Positions 16,706 through 25,741 of a stretch of DNA of 64,000 nt are shown here, one piece after another; position 1 is the stretch's first letter, and each line of letters begins with the position of its first letter. The position numbers and the translations under genes were made by a program. The notes below the pieces were generated by a model, which had not been told where the DNA came from, searched no databases, and was given only the letters and a program-made list of their open reading frames with translations. Source of the DNA: Longibacter salinarum (GTDB taxonomy: Bacteria; Bacteroidota; Rhodothermia; Rhodothermales; Salinibacteraceae); the NCBI RefSeq assembly GCF_002554795.1, contig NZ_PDEQ01000010.1, forward strand, positions 1 through 64,000, in the 5' to 3' direction.

Positions 16706-17818
16706 ATGCACAAGGTTACATCCCCCGCGCGGTGGACGATGGTCCTCGCGCTTCTCGTATTCGTTTTCACTGGTTGCGACTCGAATGAGGAGAGCACACC
16801 TCCTGTCGACGACGTTGTCGTCATCGGGACGCAGGTTGAAAAAGACTTCCTCAACACCGGACAGTTCGGTGTTTCCGCTACGCCCCTTTCTGCGGAAGGA
16901 CGCGGGATCATATCCAACGATGTGAAGGGTGAAGTCACGATCAGCGGCCCGAACAGTTCGGCTCTCGTTGCGAAGTCCAATGGTTCGATCAACGGAACCG
17001 TCAAGATCGAGCGACTGAACCGAGTGAGCGGTGACCCGCTCGCCGTCGTCGTCGACATTGACGACAGCGGAAGCATGGGGTCAAACGATCCCGACGACGA
17101 CCGGGTGACCGGTGCTCAGGCGTTTGTAGACGAGGTGTCTGCCAACGCGAGCAACTGGGAGATTGCGATGGCCCGCTACAGCGGCTCGACCCCGGCCCTG
17201 AACCTGAACTACACGGACATGCTTCTGGACTTCAGCAATGATGTTCAAGCGCTCAAAGACTCCGCTGCGAACGTTGAGTCTTCGGGTGGCACGCCGACCT
17301 ACGAGTCTCTCGCCGAACTCCTCATTTACTCGGAGAGCGAGCGTCCGAAGTCGAACCATGAGAAGGCCATCGTTCTTCTATCTGACGGCAACCCAAACTC
17401 CATCGCGCTCCGCGACAGCGTTTGCAATGACGCCAATCGGAAAGAGTCGCCGATTTACACGATCGGTCTCGGCCCCGCGTCGGATGTTTCCCCGGCGTCA
17501 GAGCAGTCGCAGTTTGCGATTAATGAGATGCGGGCGATCTCCGACTGCAGCGGTGCTTCGTACGCCGGTATCGACCCGAGCGATGCAACGGCTTCGTCTG
17601 AAGAGATCTACCGTGCAATCGCGACGGCCGCATCCCAGGGATCGATCATCTTCACGATCGAAATCGATCCTACGGCCCTGCAGAATCACTTCAACCCTGG
17701 CGACCTGCTGACGGGAAGCATCAACCTGACCGCCGGCGGCCAGAGCGCAGGCGGCGACTTCTCCTTCACTGTGCCCGATCCGAATGCTTCGCTCAATTAT
17801 AAGTACACGGGCGAGTAG
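16706..17818 (+). CDS. von Willebrand factor A domain lipoprotein
   Basis: The N-terminus MHKVTSPARWTMVLALLV followed by FTGC is a lipoprotein signal with the Cys at residue 24, so the 370-residue product should be lipid-anchored outside the inner membrane. A beta-rich segment (about 30-105) precedes the VWA domain (about 112-310). The metal-ion-dependent adhesion site is complete: DDSGSMG, then SGGTPTYE (Thr), then LLSDGNPN (Asp). A final Ig-like strand region (about 315-370) closes the protein. VWA domains of this kind bind protein ligands through the metal. Strong upstream AT content and its own terminator indicate a single-gene unit. The ligand is unknown. Confidence 0.88.
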   Translation: MHKVTSPARWTMVLALLVFVFTGCDSNEESTPPVDDVVVIGTQVEKDFLNTGQFGVSATPLSAEGRGIISNDVKGEVTISGPNSSALVAKSNGSINGTVKIERLNRVSGDPLAVVVDIDDSGSMGSNDPDDDRVTGAQAFVDEVSANASNWEIAMARYSGSTPALNLNYTDMLLDFSNDVQALKDSAANVESSGGTPTYESLAELLIYSESERPKSNHEKAIVLLSDGNPNSIALRDSVCNDANRKESPIYTIGLGPASDVSPASEQSQFAINEMRAISDCSGASYAGIDPSDATASSEEIYRAIATAASQGSIIFTIEIDPTALQNHFNPGDLLTGSINLTAGGQSAGGDFSFTVPDPNASLNYKYTGE

Positions 17819-17850
17819 CATCGAGACCTGGCACACTCCCCTGTAGGGGG

Positions 17851-17890
17851 AAAACGGGCGGCTTCCCTCGGGAAGTCGCTCGTTTTTTTT
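17851..17890 (+). terminator. Intrinsic terminator after the VWA lipoprotein gene
   Basis: The AAAACGGGCGGCTTCC arm pairs with GGAAGTCGCTCGTTTT, giving a long stem with a TCG-type loop and eight T. Confidence 0.88.
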
Positions 17891-17930
17891 GTTGGGTGAT
17901 TTTCGGACTTACGTATCGATCAGCCTCTGA

Positions 17931-18377
17931 TTAAATCATCTGCTCGTACATTCGGTACGCCGTCTGATTCATTCCGAGGTTCTCGTAGGTCGTCCGAGCA
18001 GCGGCATTATCCTTTTCCACGTAGAGGCGGATGCCACAGACGTCGTCCTCGTTTCGCGCCATCGCTTTGACGTGGGCGTACAGGGCCGAATACACGCCTT
18101 CACGCCTCGCCTCCAGACGGACGTACACGCTCTGAACCCACCAGAAGGTGCCATTCCGCCAATCGCTCCACTCCGTTGTAATCATGAGTGAGCCGACGAC
18201 CGTACCGTTTCGCTCGGCGACGAGGTAAAAGCCTTTTTTCGAGTCTAGCATCAAGGCACGTACGCCGGCTTGAAGTGTGGACGTGTCGAGGGATTTGTCC
18301 TCGGTCTCCTGGGCCATGGCTTGATTGAATTCGACGAGCGTTTCGACATCGGAGAGGTCGGCAGTGCGAATCTTCAT
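17931..18377 (-). CDS. GNAT family N-acetyltransferase
   Basis: A complete 148-residue GNAT protein. The N-terminal IRTADLSDVETLVEFNQ matches motif C. The central strand and loop WWVQSVYVRLEARREGVYSALYAHV form motif A with the acetyl-CoA pyrophosphate loop (RREGVYSAL in place of the usual RxxGxG/A). LYVEKDNAAARTTYENLGM is motif B. It transfers an acetyl group to an unknown amine. Just upstream of the start, three heptamer repeats (18391-18411) take the place of a normal leader. Confidence 0.9.
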   Translation of the reverse strand: MKIRTADLSDVETLVEFNQAMAQETEDKSLDTSTLQAGVRALMLDSKKGFYLVAERNGTVVGSLMITTEWSDWRNGTFWWVQSVYVRLEARREGVYSALYAHVKAMARNEDDVCGIRLYVEKDNAAARTTYENLGMNQTAYRMYEQMI

Positions 18378-18390
18378 GTTTGAGTTTAAG

Positions 18391-18411
18391 GTTCAGAGTT
18401 CAGGGTTCAAG
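18391..18411. repeat. Heptamer repeat GTTCARR, three units
   Basis: GTTCAGA, GTTCAGG and GTTCAAG follow one another 13 bp upstream of the acetyltransferase start. The same family occurs at 699 and 42961. Confidence 0.7.
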
Positions 18412-18515
18412 GGTACGCCCCGGGTACATGGGTAACAGATCACCTCGTCACAGAGCATGTTGTTCAGTGGGGGGCCGAGTAGACTGAAGGGAATGTCTAC
18501 CGAGACATTAAACAA

Positions 18516-18544
18516 AACGAGCGTCGCACGGCTGTGCGACGCTT
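18516..18544 (-). terminator. Terminator hairpin after endonuclease V, repeat of the 11872 hairpin
   Basis: On the minus strand the stem AGCGTCGCAC/GTGCGACGCT is followed by CGTTTTGTTT. The sequence equals the hairpin at 11872-11899 except for one T-A to C-G swap in the stem and one loop base. Confidence 0.7.
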
Positions 18545-18571
18545 GATCTCTTTGAAAATGGAAGGAGAGCC

Positions 18572-18652
18572 GAGCATCGAGGTGAACCGGAAAAGGCGAG
18601 TCGGGATTGTCCTTAGGTATTATCCATGGTGCCGAGGCCACAGAGTTCAAAG
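18572..18652. repeat. Dispersed intergenic repeat, copy A
   Basis: Blocks GCATCGAGGTGAACCGGAAA, TTAGGTATTATCCATGGT and CGAGGCCACAGAG align in order with GCATCGACGTGAACTGGAAA, TGAGGTGTTACCCATGTT and CGGGACCATAGG at 43050-43128. A shorter match (GAGGTGACCGGAAAAGGCGA) lies near 10096. No coding capacity is evident. Confidence 0.6.
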
Positions 18653-18668
18653 AAAAGAAAAACCGTGT

Positions 18669-19361
18669 TCACGTTTCTTGACGGCTAAGGCGGTGGGCGT
18701 GGCGGGTGGTCTCCGGGATTTTGTACCGCGGGGAGACGCGGAGCGTGAGGTCAATGGCTTCCTCAAGCGTGATGCGATGGCCGATGCTGACGTAAACGGG
18801 GTTTACGTTTGCCCGGGTGCGGAGCGCGACACCAACCTGTTCGTCTCCATCGACGAGAGGCACGGTGCTACCTTTCTCCGTGGATAGGGTACCGAGAGGC
18901 TCGCCGGTGAGGATCGACTTGGCGACGCCGAACGAGGGGTGATTCAAGACGACGCCGAGGTGACACGCAAGCCCGAATCGGCGGGGGTGCGCTCGCCCCT
19001 GACTGTCCGTGACGAGAACATCGGGCAGGGCGCCCATGTCCTGCGCGAGTTGATCGAGCGCTGGCAGAATGGCGGGCATTTCTCGAAAGCTCAGGTATCC
19101 CGGGACGTAGGGAAAGGGGATGTCGCACCGGTGTACCGACTCCGCAGCCACCGATAAATCTGGAAGCTCCAGCACACTCACTGCTGCCTGGGCGATGCCC
19201 CCTCGGATGCTGACATCAATGCCTGCGATGGTCCGGACGGGTCGGTCGTACGTCTCATCGAGATGGGTTGTCTGAACCTTTGAAGCCAACTGCTCCTGGA
19301 TGGTCCGCGCTTCAGCAGTTGAGACATCCCACTCGTGAGCGTGTACGATCGGAAGCGACAT
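18669..19361 (-). CDS. nfi: Endonuclease V
   Basis: This DNA-repair enzyme cuts the second phosphodiester bond 3' of deoxyinosine. With the ATG at 19361 (MSLPIVHAHEW) the protein has 230 residues, the family norm; a longer frame upstream lacks family character. The active-site parts are AGIDVS (first Asp), GYLSFRE (Glu) and VLVTDSQGRAHPRRFGLACHLG (second Asp and His). The segment GVAKS follows as usual. DSQG replaces the commoner DGxG. It is a single-gene unit ending in a hairpin at 18516. Confidence 0.94.
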   Translation of the reverse strand: MSLPIVHAHEWDVSTAEARTIQEQLASKVQTTHLDETYDRPVRTIAGIDVSIRGGIAQAAVSVLELPDLSVAAESVHRCDIPFPYVPGYLSFREMPAILPALDQLAQDMGALPDVLVTDSQGRAHPRRFGLACHLGVVLNHPSFGVAKSILTGEPLGTLSTEKGSTVPLVDGDEQVGVALRTRANVNPVYVSIGHRITLEEAIDLTLRVSPRYKIPETTRHAHRLSRQET

Positions 19362-19588
19362 GGAATTGAGGGCTATAAAGGGAATAACGGGTTGATCCTG
19401 TCCAGCATCTTCTCTATCGTCCACGAGCACACCCCGATGGGGTTGCGTGCGGCACAGAGAGGCGAAAGTCAATGCAAAAGTTTCCGTGAAATGGAAATCT
19501 TTGGAATCCTATCGCGGTCTTGAGCATTGAGGCTTATCCCGAGCGCAAAAACCGCCGCGTGTATGCGTTTTACGACGGCGATTTTGAT

Positions 19589-19662
19589 GGGTCTATAGCT
19601 CAGTTGGTTAGAGCGCTACGTTGACATCGTAGAGGTCAGTGGTTCGAATCCACTTAGACCCA
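19589..19662 (+). tRNA. tRNA-Val (anticodon GAC)
   Basis: A 74-nt cloverleaf with acceptor stem GGGTCTA/TAGACCC and discriminator A. The D-arm has AGCTCAGTTGGTTAGAGC, the anticodon stem is CTACG/CGTAG around TTGACAT, and the T-arm loop is GTTCGAATC. The 3' CCA is not encoded. It lies upstream of thrS on the same strand. Confidence 0.96.
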
Positions 19663-19812
19663 CACTTCCTTTCCATTCCGCATCGCACGATGGGTGTTCT
19701 TCTCACTGTACAGGCGACCACGCGAACGCCGGTCTTCGGCCCCGCGTACCCCTGCCCGTGAGAGATGGACCCGGTTTGTAGCCCACCCCGTGCGCTGCAC
19801 GCGCTGATTCTG

Positions 19813-19845
19813 GCGCTCCGTCCCTCCCGGCGGAGCGCTTTTTTT
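19813..19845 (+). terminator. Terminator or attenuator between tRNA-Val and thrS
   Basis: An 8-bp stem GCGCTCCG/CGGAGCGC with seven T ends 95 bp before the thrS start. It may simply end the tRNA transcript. Its place in the thrS leader also allows attenuation, although no T-box specifier region was recognised. Confidence 0.8.
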
Positions 19846-19940
19846 GTGCACCTCTGTCGGATCCACGAAATCGTACAGGATCGGCATTCCATACACGTTC
19901 GCCCGTTCCTTCCTCCACCTGCTATTGTCGCTCGCACGCC

Positions 19941-21917
<1,977 letters not shown>

Positions 21918-21923
21918 GTATAC

Positions 21924-22034
21924 GTTTGAAGGTGTGAACGTATGAAAGTATGGATGTGATGAGGTGCGAGCGTGGGGCTTCGAGCCCCGAATGTGTCCCA
22001 CTTTCACACGTCCAGACTTCCATACCTCCAGACA
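21924..22034. repeat. Inverted octamer arrays around a GGGGCT/AGCCCC hairpin
   Basis: Forward octamers GTTTGAAG, GTGTGAAC, GTATGAAA, GTATGGAT (21924-21955) face reverse-complement octamers TTCACACG, TCCAGACT, TCCATACC, TCCAGACA (22003-22034). A perfect GGGGCT-TCG-AGCCCC hairpin (21974-21988) lies between them. The RNA could form one long imperfect stem just after thrS. Confidence 0.75.
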
Positions 22035-22142
22035 CCCCCGTGCTCGGCCTTTCTCCTATCTTAACGGAAACCTCACAGGTGAGCCTGCGTGTATGGGTAC
22101 ACCAAAGCAATCATTATCTCCGAACTAAACGAATAGACCGTT

Positions 22143-22661
22143 ATCGCAAGCGCCGACAAAGTTCGCGTCAATCAAGAAATTCGCGCCAGCAAGGTGCGAG
22201 TTGTAGAGCCGGACGGAAGCCACGATGTCGTGGAGACCGACGAGGCCCTGAAGCGGGCCCGGGAGCATGATCTCGATCTGGTCGAGATTGCGCCCGACGC
22301 GAATCCGCCCGTGTGCAAAGTCATTGACTACGGCAAGTACCGCTACGAGGAGCAGAAGAAGGAGAAGCGGCAGCGGAAGAGGTCGAAGTCGATGCAGATG
22401 AAGGAGCTGCGCTTCCGCCCGCGCACCGACGATCATGACTTCAACTTCAAAGTTGACCACGCGCGTCGTTTTCTCGACAATGGAAACAAGGTAAAGGCCT
22501 ACGTCCAGTTCCGTGGTCGTGACATCATTTACAAGGATCAGGGGATGGATCTGCTTCGCCGGTTGATCGAGGAACTTCAGGACCTCGCTAAGATCGATCA
22601 GGCCCCGCAGATGGAGGGTCGCCGCATGGTGACAATCCTTGCGCCCGACAAGACCAAATAG
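22143..22661 (+). CDS. infC: Translation initiation factor IF-3, probable AUC start
   Basis: IF-3 keeps ribosomal subunits apart and checks the start codon. The conserved N-terminal segment KVRVNQEIRASKVRVVEPDG must be translated, yet the frame has no ATG, GTG or TTG between the stop at 22134 and GTG 22194, which lies inside the conserved domain. The only near-cognate codons are ATC 22143 and ATT 22179; ATC gives 172 residues and a normal N-terminus. IF-3 genes are known for AUU or similar starts, which the protein itself discriminates against to autoregulate. The C-terminal domain (about 95-170, with KVKAYVQFRGRDI) is complete. Confidence 0.93.
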   Translation: MASADKVRVNQEIRASKVRVVEPDGSHDVVETDEALKRAREHDLDLVEIAPDANPPVCKVIDYGKYRYEEQKKEKRQRKRSKSMQMKELRFRPRTDDHDFNFKVDHARRFLDNGNKVKAYVQFRGRDIIYKDQGMDLLRRLIEELQDLAKIDQAPQMEGRRMVTILAPDKTK

Positions 22662-23000
22662 TGCCTGACGTCCGCGTCCGCAGCATCCACAGCCTGCGTG
22701 ACGTGACGGGAGGATTTTTTACGCTGGAAAGTCCCGACCCGTCTGAAATACACAAACTACGCAGCCGAATTCACCGTATCCGGTGGGTTCGGCTGTGTGC
22801 TGTTAGAGGGAAGAAGTCGAGCAACTCGGGTGGAATTTCGTGAAGAAGCAATGGGGTTCACCAAATATCTACTGAGGTAGGGGTTGCCCGGCGTCAGGGG
22901 ATGGAACGTGCCCCCGTACGTGTCATACACACACGTCCCGCATCGCTCGCGGGAGCTCGCCAGCCTTCGAACCAACCGTCCCCCTCGGGGAGTGATGCTT
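22662..23000 (+). promoter_or_regulatory. Long leader between infC and rpmI
   Basis: No gene is supported in these 339 bp. A hairpin CAGCCGAATTCACC with its near-complement GGTGGGTTCGGCTG (about 22763-22796) and a G-rich stretch before rpmI suggest RNA structure. L20-dependent leaders regulate rpmI-rplT in other bacteria, but no known leader fold was matched. Confidence 0.4.
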
Positions 23001-23195
23001 ATGCCTAAACAAAAATCGCACAGCGGCGCCAAGAAGCGTTTCAAAAAAACGTCCAGCGGCAAGATCAAGCGCAAAAAGGCGTATCGACGCCATATCCTGA
23101 CGAAAAAGGATCCTAAGCGTAAGCGCCAGCTCCGCAAGGACACGACCGTATCTGATGCGGACGAGAAACGCGTGAAGCGTCTGCTGAGCAGTTAA
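23001..23195 (+). CDS. rpmI: Ribosomal protein L35
   Basis: A 64-residue, very basic protein of the large subunit. [17 protein letters not shown] and the later [17 protein letters not shown] are family signatures. ATG 23001 is chosen because GGGGAG at 22987-22992 gives the right spacing; ATG 22995 is too close. It lies between infC and rplT as in most bacteria, though both gaps (339 and 343 bp) are unusually long. Confidence 0.97.
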   Translation: MPKQKSHSGAKKRFKKTSSGKIKRKKAYRRHILTKKDPKRKRQLRKDTTVSDADEKRVKRLLSS

Positions 23196-23538
23196 ACCCC
23201 CGAAAGCTGGCGTGCATACCGCGTGGGGAGCGCGCCTCGTGCGTGCTCCCCGCCGTGTGTATGTCTCCGTCGCCGCCGGCCCCAAGATGTCGGGACCGCT
23301 GCGTCGACCTCGTTCTCGGCAATAGTCGAGAGCATTCTGACGTGCAATCGTGCCGTCTGGCTGCACATTCAGAGACTGGGTCAAGATCCTTGGCTCGCCT
23401 CTGAGCGCTGGACTGCTGCATGATGCACGTTATTTCCAACTTGTTTTCCGTTTTTTCGTCACGCACGCGTTGCGCCTACGCAACAGCGCGCGTACGTTAT
23501 CGACCTGCAATCCACAATCGAACTGAGGAACGTCACAC
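23196..23538 (+). promoter_or_regulatory. Long spacer between rpmI and rplT with hairpins
   Basis: No gene is supported. The spacer holds GGGGAGCGCGCC-type and reverse GTGCGTGCTCCCC arms (about 23225-23251). A second imperfect hairpin with GCGTTGCG/CGCAAC arms lies near 23465-23495, preceded by a T-rich segment. It may contain an rplT promoter or L20-responsive structure. Confidence 0.4.
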
Positions 23539-23886
23539 ATGCCTCGCGCAACCAACAAGCCGGCCACCCGTCGCCGCCGGAAGAAGATTCTGAACATGGC
23601 GAAGGGCTACTGGGGCCGTCGCAGCAAGATTTACACGGCCGCCAAGCACGCCGTTGAGAAAGGCCTGCAGTACGCCTACCGGGATCGCCGGCAGAAGAAG
23701 CGCAACTTCCGCAAGCTGTGGATCACGCGTATCAACGCGGCTGCCCGCCAGAATGGCGTGAGCTACTCCCAGTTTATGGGGCAGTACCGCAAGTCGGACC
23801 TCGATATGAACCGGAAGGTGCTGGCGGACCTCGCGGTTCACGATCCGGATGCGTTCGAGAAAGTCGTGGAGCACGCCACGAAGTAA
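23539..23886 (+). CDS. rplT: Ribosomal protein L20
   Basis: A 115-residue 23S rRNA-binding protein needed early in 50S assembly. The N-terminal extension [20 protein letters not shown] and the [19 protein letters not shown] core are classical. [12 protein letters not shown]-type residues (here [15 protein letters not shown]) begin the globular C-terminal domain, which in other bacteria binds its own leader. A terminator follows at 24027. Confidence 0.98.
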   Translation: MPRATNKPATRRRRKKILNMAKGYWGRRSKIYTAAKHAVEKGLQYAYRDRRQKKRNFRKLWITRINAAARQNGVSYSQFMGQYRKSDLDMNRKVLADLAVHDPDAFEKVVEHATK

Positions 23887-24026
23887 TCGACGGTCCACGC
23901 GGTTCTGATGCATGCACCTCACCGCATGCTGTATCCGCGTACTGGCAGGTCTGATCGCGCACGGAGACTCCCGTCGCCACCGGATTCCGGTATGGCGATA
24001 GCGGACGATCGGTGCGGACCCGTACG

Positions 24027-24066
24027 AAATCCCGCCCCTGCTACTGGCAGGTCCGGCGGGATTTTT
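24027..24066 (+). terminator. Intrinsic terminator after rplT
   Basis: AAATCCCGCC pairs exactly with GGCGGGATTT and is followed by five T. It separates the ribosomal genes from pheS. Confidence 0.9.
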
Positions 24067-24132
24067 CGTATGCTCCTCCGACTTGCCGTTTGCCCGCTTC
24101 CCCACCACCTCGTTTGACCTTCCCTGTCCGTT

Positions 24133-25149
24133 ATGCCCGACGACCGCATCGACGCGCTCCGCGATCAGATCGAGTCTGAAACGATCGAGTCCGAAGAAGA
24201 GGCCGAGACGTTTCGCATCCAGTACCTCGGTCGCAAGCAGGGAAAAATCACGAAACTGTTCAGCCAGATCTCCGAGATCCCGCCCGAGGAACGCCCGGCG
24301 TTTGGTAAGAACGTGAACGCGCTGAAGTCGATGGCGGAGACGAAGCTAGAGGCAGCGCTTCAGACGCTAAAACGAGACCAGAGCGCCGGAGCCGCCGATA
24401 TCGATCTGACGCTGCCGGGGCGCCGCGACTTCCGCGGCACGCTGCATCCGCTCACGCAGACGCTGAACGAAATCCTGCGCATTCTCCGCCGCCTCGGATT
24501 CGAGACGTACGAAGGACCGGAGGTGGAGTCGGACTGGCACAACTTCACGGCACTCAACTTTCCGCCGGATCATCCAGCGCGGGACATGCAGGACACGTTC
24601 TTCGTGAAGGACGCGCCGGATGCCGAGGAAGGCCCGGCTGTGTTGCGGACGCACACGTCCCCCGCGCAGATTCGGATTATGCAGGCGCAGGAGCCGCCAC
24701 TCCGGGTCGCGGTGCCCGGCCGCGTGTACCGTAACGAGGCGATTTCGTACAAGTCGTTCTGCCTCTTCCACCAGGTGGAGCTCCTGTACGTCGACGAGGG
24801 TGTGTCGATGGCCGAATTGAAGCAGACGCTCTTTGCCCTGGCTCGAGCCCTGTTTGGCGAGGACGTTCGGCTTCGCTTCCGCCCGAGCTACTTCCCGTTC
24901 ACGGAGCCGAGCGCGGAGGTCGACGTCTGGGGCGAGAAACCAGACCACCCCGACGGAGGCGAATGGATGGAAATCCTCGGCTGCGGCATGGTGCACCCGA
25001 ACGTCTTCCGCTCCGCGGGCATCGACCCCGAGCGCTACACCGGCTACGCCGTCGGCATGGGCGTCGAACGAATGACGATGCTCCGCTACGGCATCGATGA
25101 CATCCGGACCTTCTACGAGAACGACGTGCGATTCCTGGATCAATTCTAA
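24133..25149 (+). CDS. pheS: Phenylalanyl-tRNA synthetase alpha subunit
   Basis: Catalytic subunit of the (alpha-beta)2 enzyme that charges tRNA-Phe. The 338 residues comprise an N-terminal coiled coil that contacts tRNA (about 1-95) and a class II catalytic domain. The motifs [38 protein letters not shown] and [20 protein letters not shown] (motif 2) are visible. [10 protein letters not shown] and [14 protein letters not shown] (motif 3) close the site. pheT follows about 590 bp downstream, unlike the tight pheST of many genomes, because a separate gene on the other strand lies between. Confidence 0.97.
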   Translation: MPDDRIDALRDQIESETIESEEEAETFRIQYLGRKQGKITKLFSQISEIPPEERPAFGKNVNALKSMAETKLEAALQTLKRDQSAGAADIDLTLPGRRDFRGTLHPLTQTLNEILRILRRLGFETYEGPEVESDWHNFTALNFPPDHPARDMQDTFFVKDAPDAEEGPAVLRTHTSPAQIRIMQAQEPPLRVAVPGRVYRNEAISYKSFCLFHQVELLYVDEGVSMAELKQTLFALARALFGEDVRLRFRPSYFPFTEPSAEVDVWGEKPDHPDGGEWMEILGCGMVHPNVFRSAGIDPERYTGYAVGMGVERMTMLRYGIDDIRTFYENDVRFLDQF

Positions 25150-25216
25150 GTTCGAAATGCGAAGGGCGGATTTTTGAATGCGAAGGTCTAAATGCGAAGG
25201 GCGAAGTTTTTCGGAG

Positions 25217-25576
25217 CTAACGGTTTTTCTTTGCTGTTCGGATGGAGGTTATGATGATTCGGGTTAACTCATCTGCTTCCTGGTAGAGATGCTCGATTTC
25301 TGACTGCCGTTCGTTCGCGTCGATATCTCTTAGGATCTCGAGCCAGTACTTGGACTCGTCAGATTCTTCTTCAGCGATTCCGAGTTTTGAAATGAACTCC
25401 GCACGCGAGCGTGCATGGCAGGCGGCTCGATAATTTGCTCCCACGGAGGAGGCGGAGCGCATGAGTTGCCTGCTTACGATACGATAAGCCGGAGTGCGAG
25501 GGAGGTTATCGCAAAACCGGAAGACATCGACAGCAAACTTTCTCGTTCGAAACTGAAGATCCTGCATGGGTCCCAT
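25217..25576 (-). CDS. Four-helix bundle protein (S23/23S-IVS-type family)
   Basis: A 119-residue protein of the four-helix bundle family often encoded in 23S rRNA intervening sequences and also found alone in Bacteroidota. Typical residues are FAVDVFRFCDNLP, YRIVSRQLMRSASSVGANYRAAC, and the ESKYWLEILRD segment of helix 3. It forms pentamers in known members; its cellular role is not established. It sits between pheS and pheT on the opposite strand and so looks like an insertion into an ancestral pheST unit. Start at 25576 or at the Met three codons on. Confidence 0.88.
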   Translation of the reverse strand: MGPMQDLQFRTRKFAVDVFRFCDNLPRTPAYRIVSRQLMRSASSVGANYRAACHARSRAEFISKLGIAEEESDESKYWLEILRDIDANERQSEIEHLYQEADELTRIIITSIRTAKKNR

Positions 25577-25741
25577 GTGCTATTGGATGGATGTCTTTTA
25601 TGTAAAAGACACAGGGGAGACCGGGGCTCTAACGTTTTGAGATCCTAATAACTGATCTTGTCCTGAAGGACTTCGCAGTTCACCTTTAGCCTTTCGAATT
25701 CTAATTTCCTCTTTTCCACCTAACCGACTGAATCATTCCAC

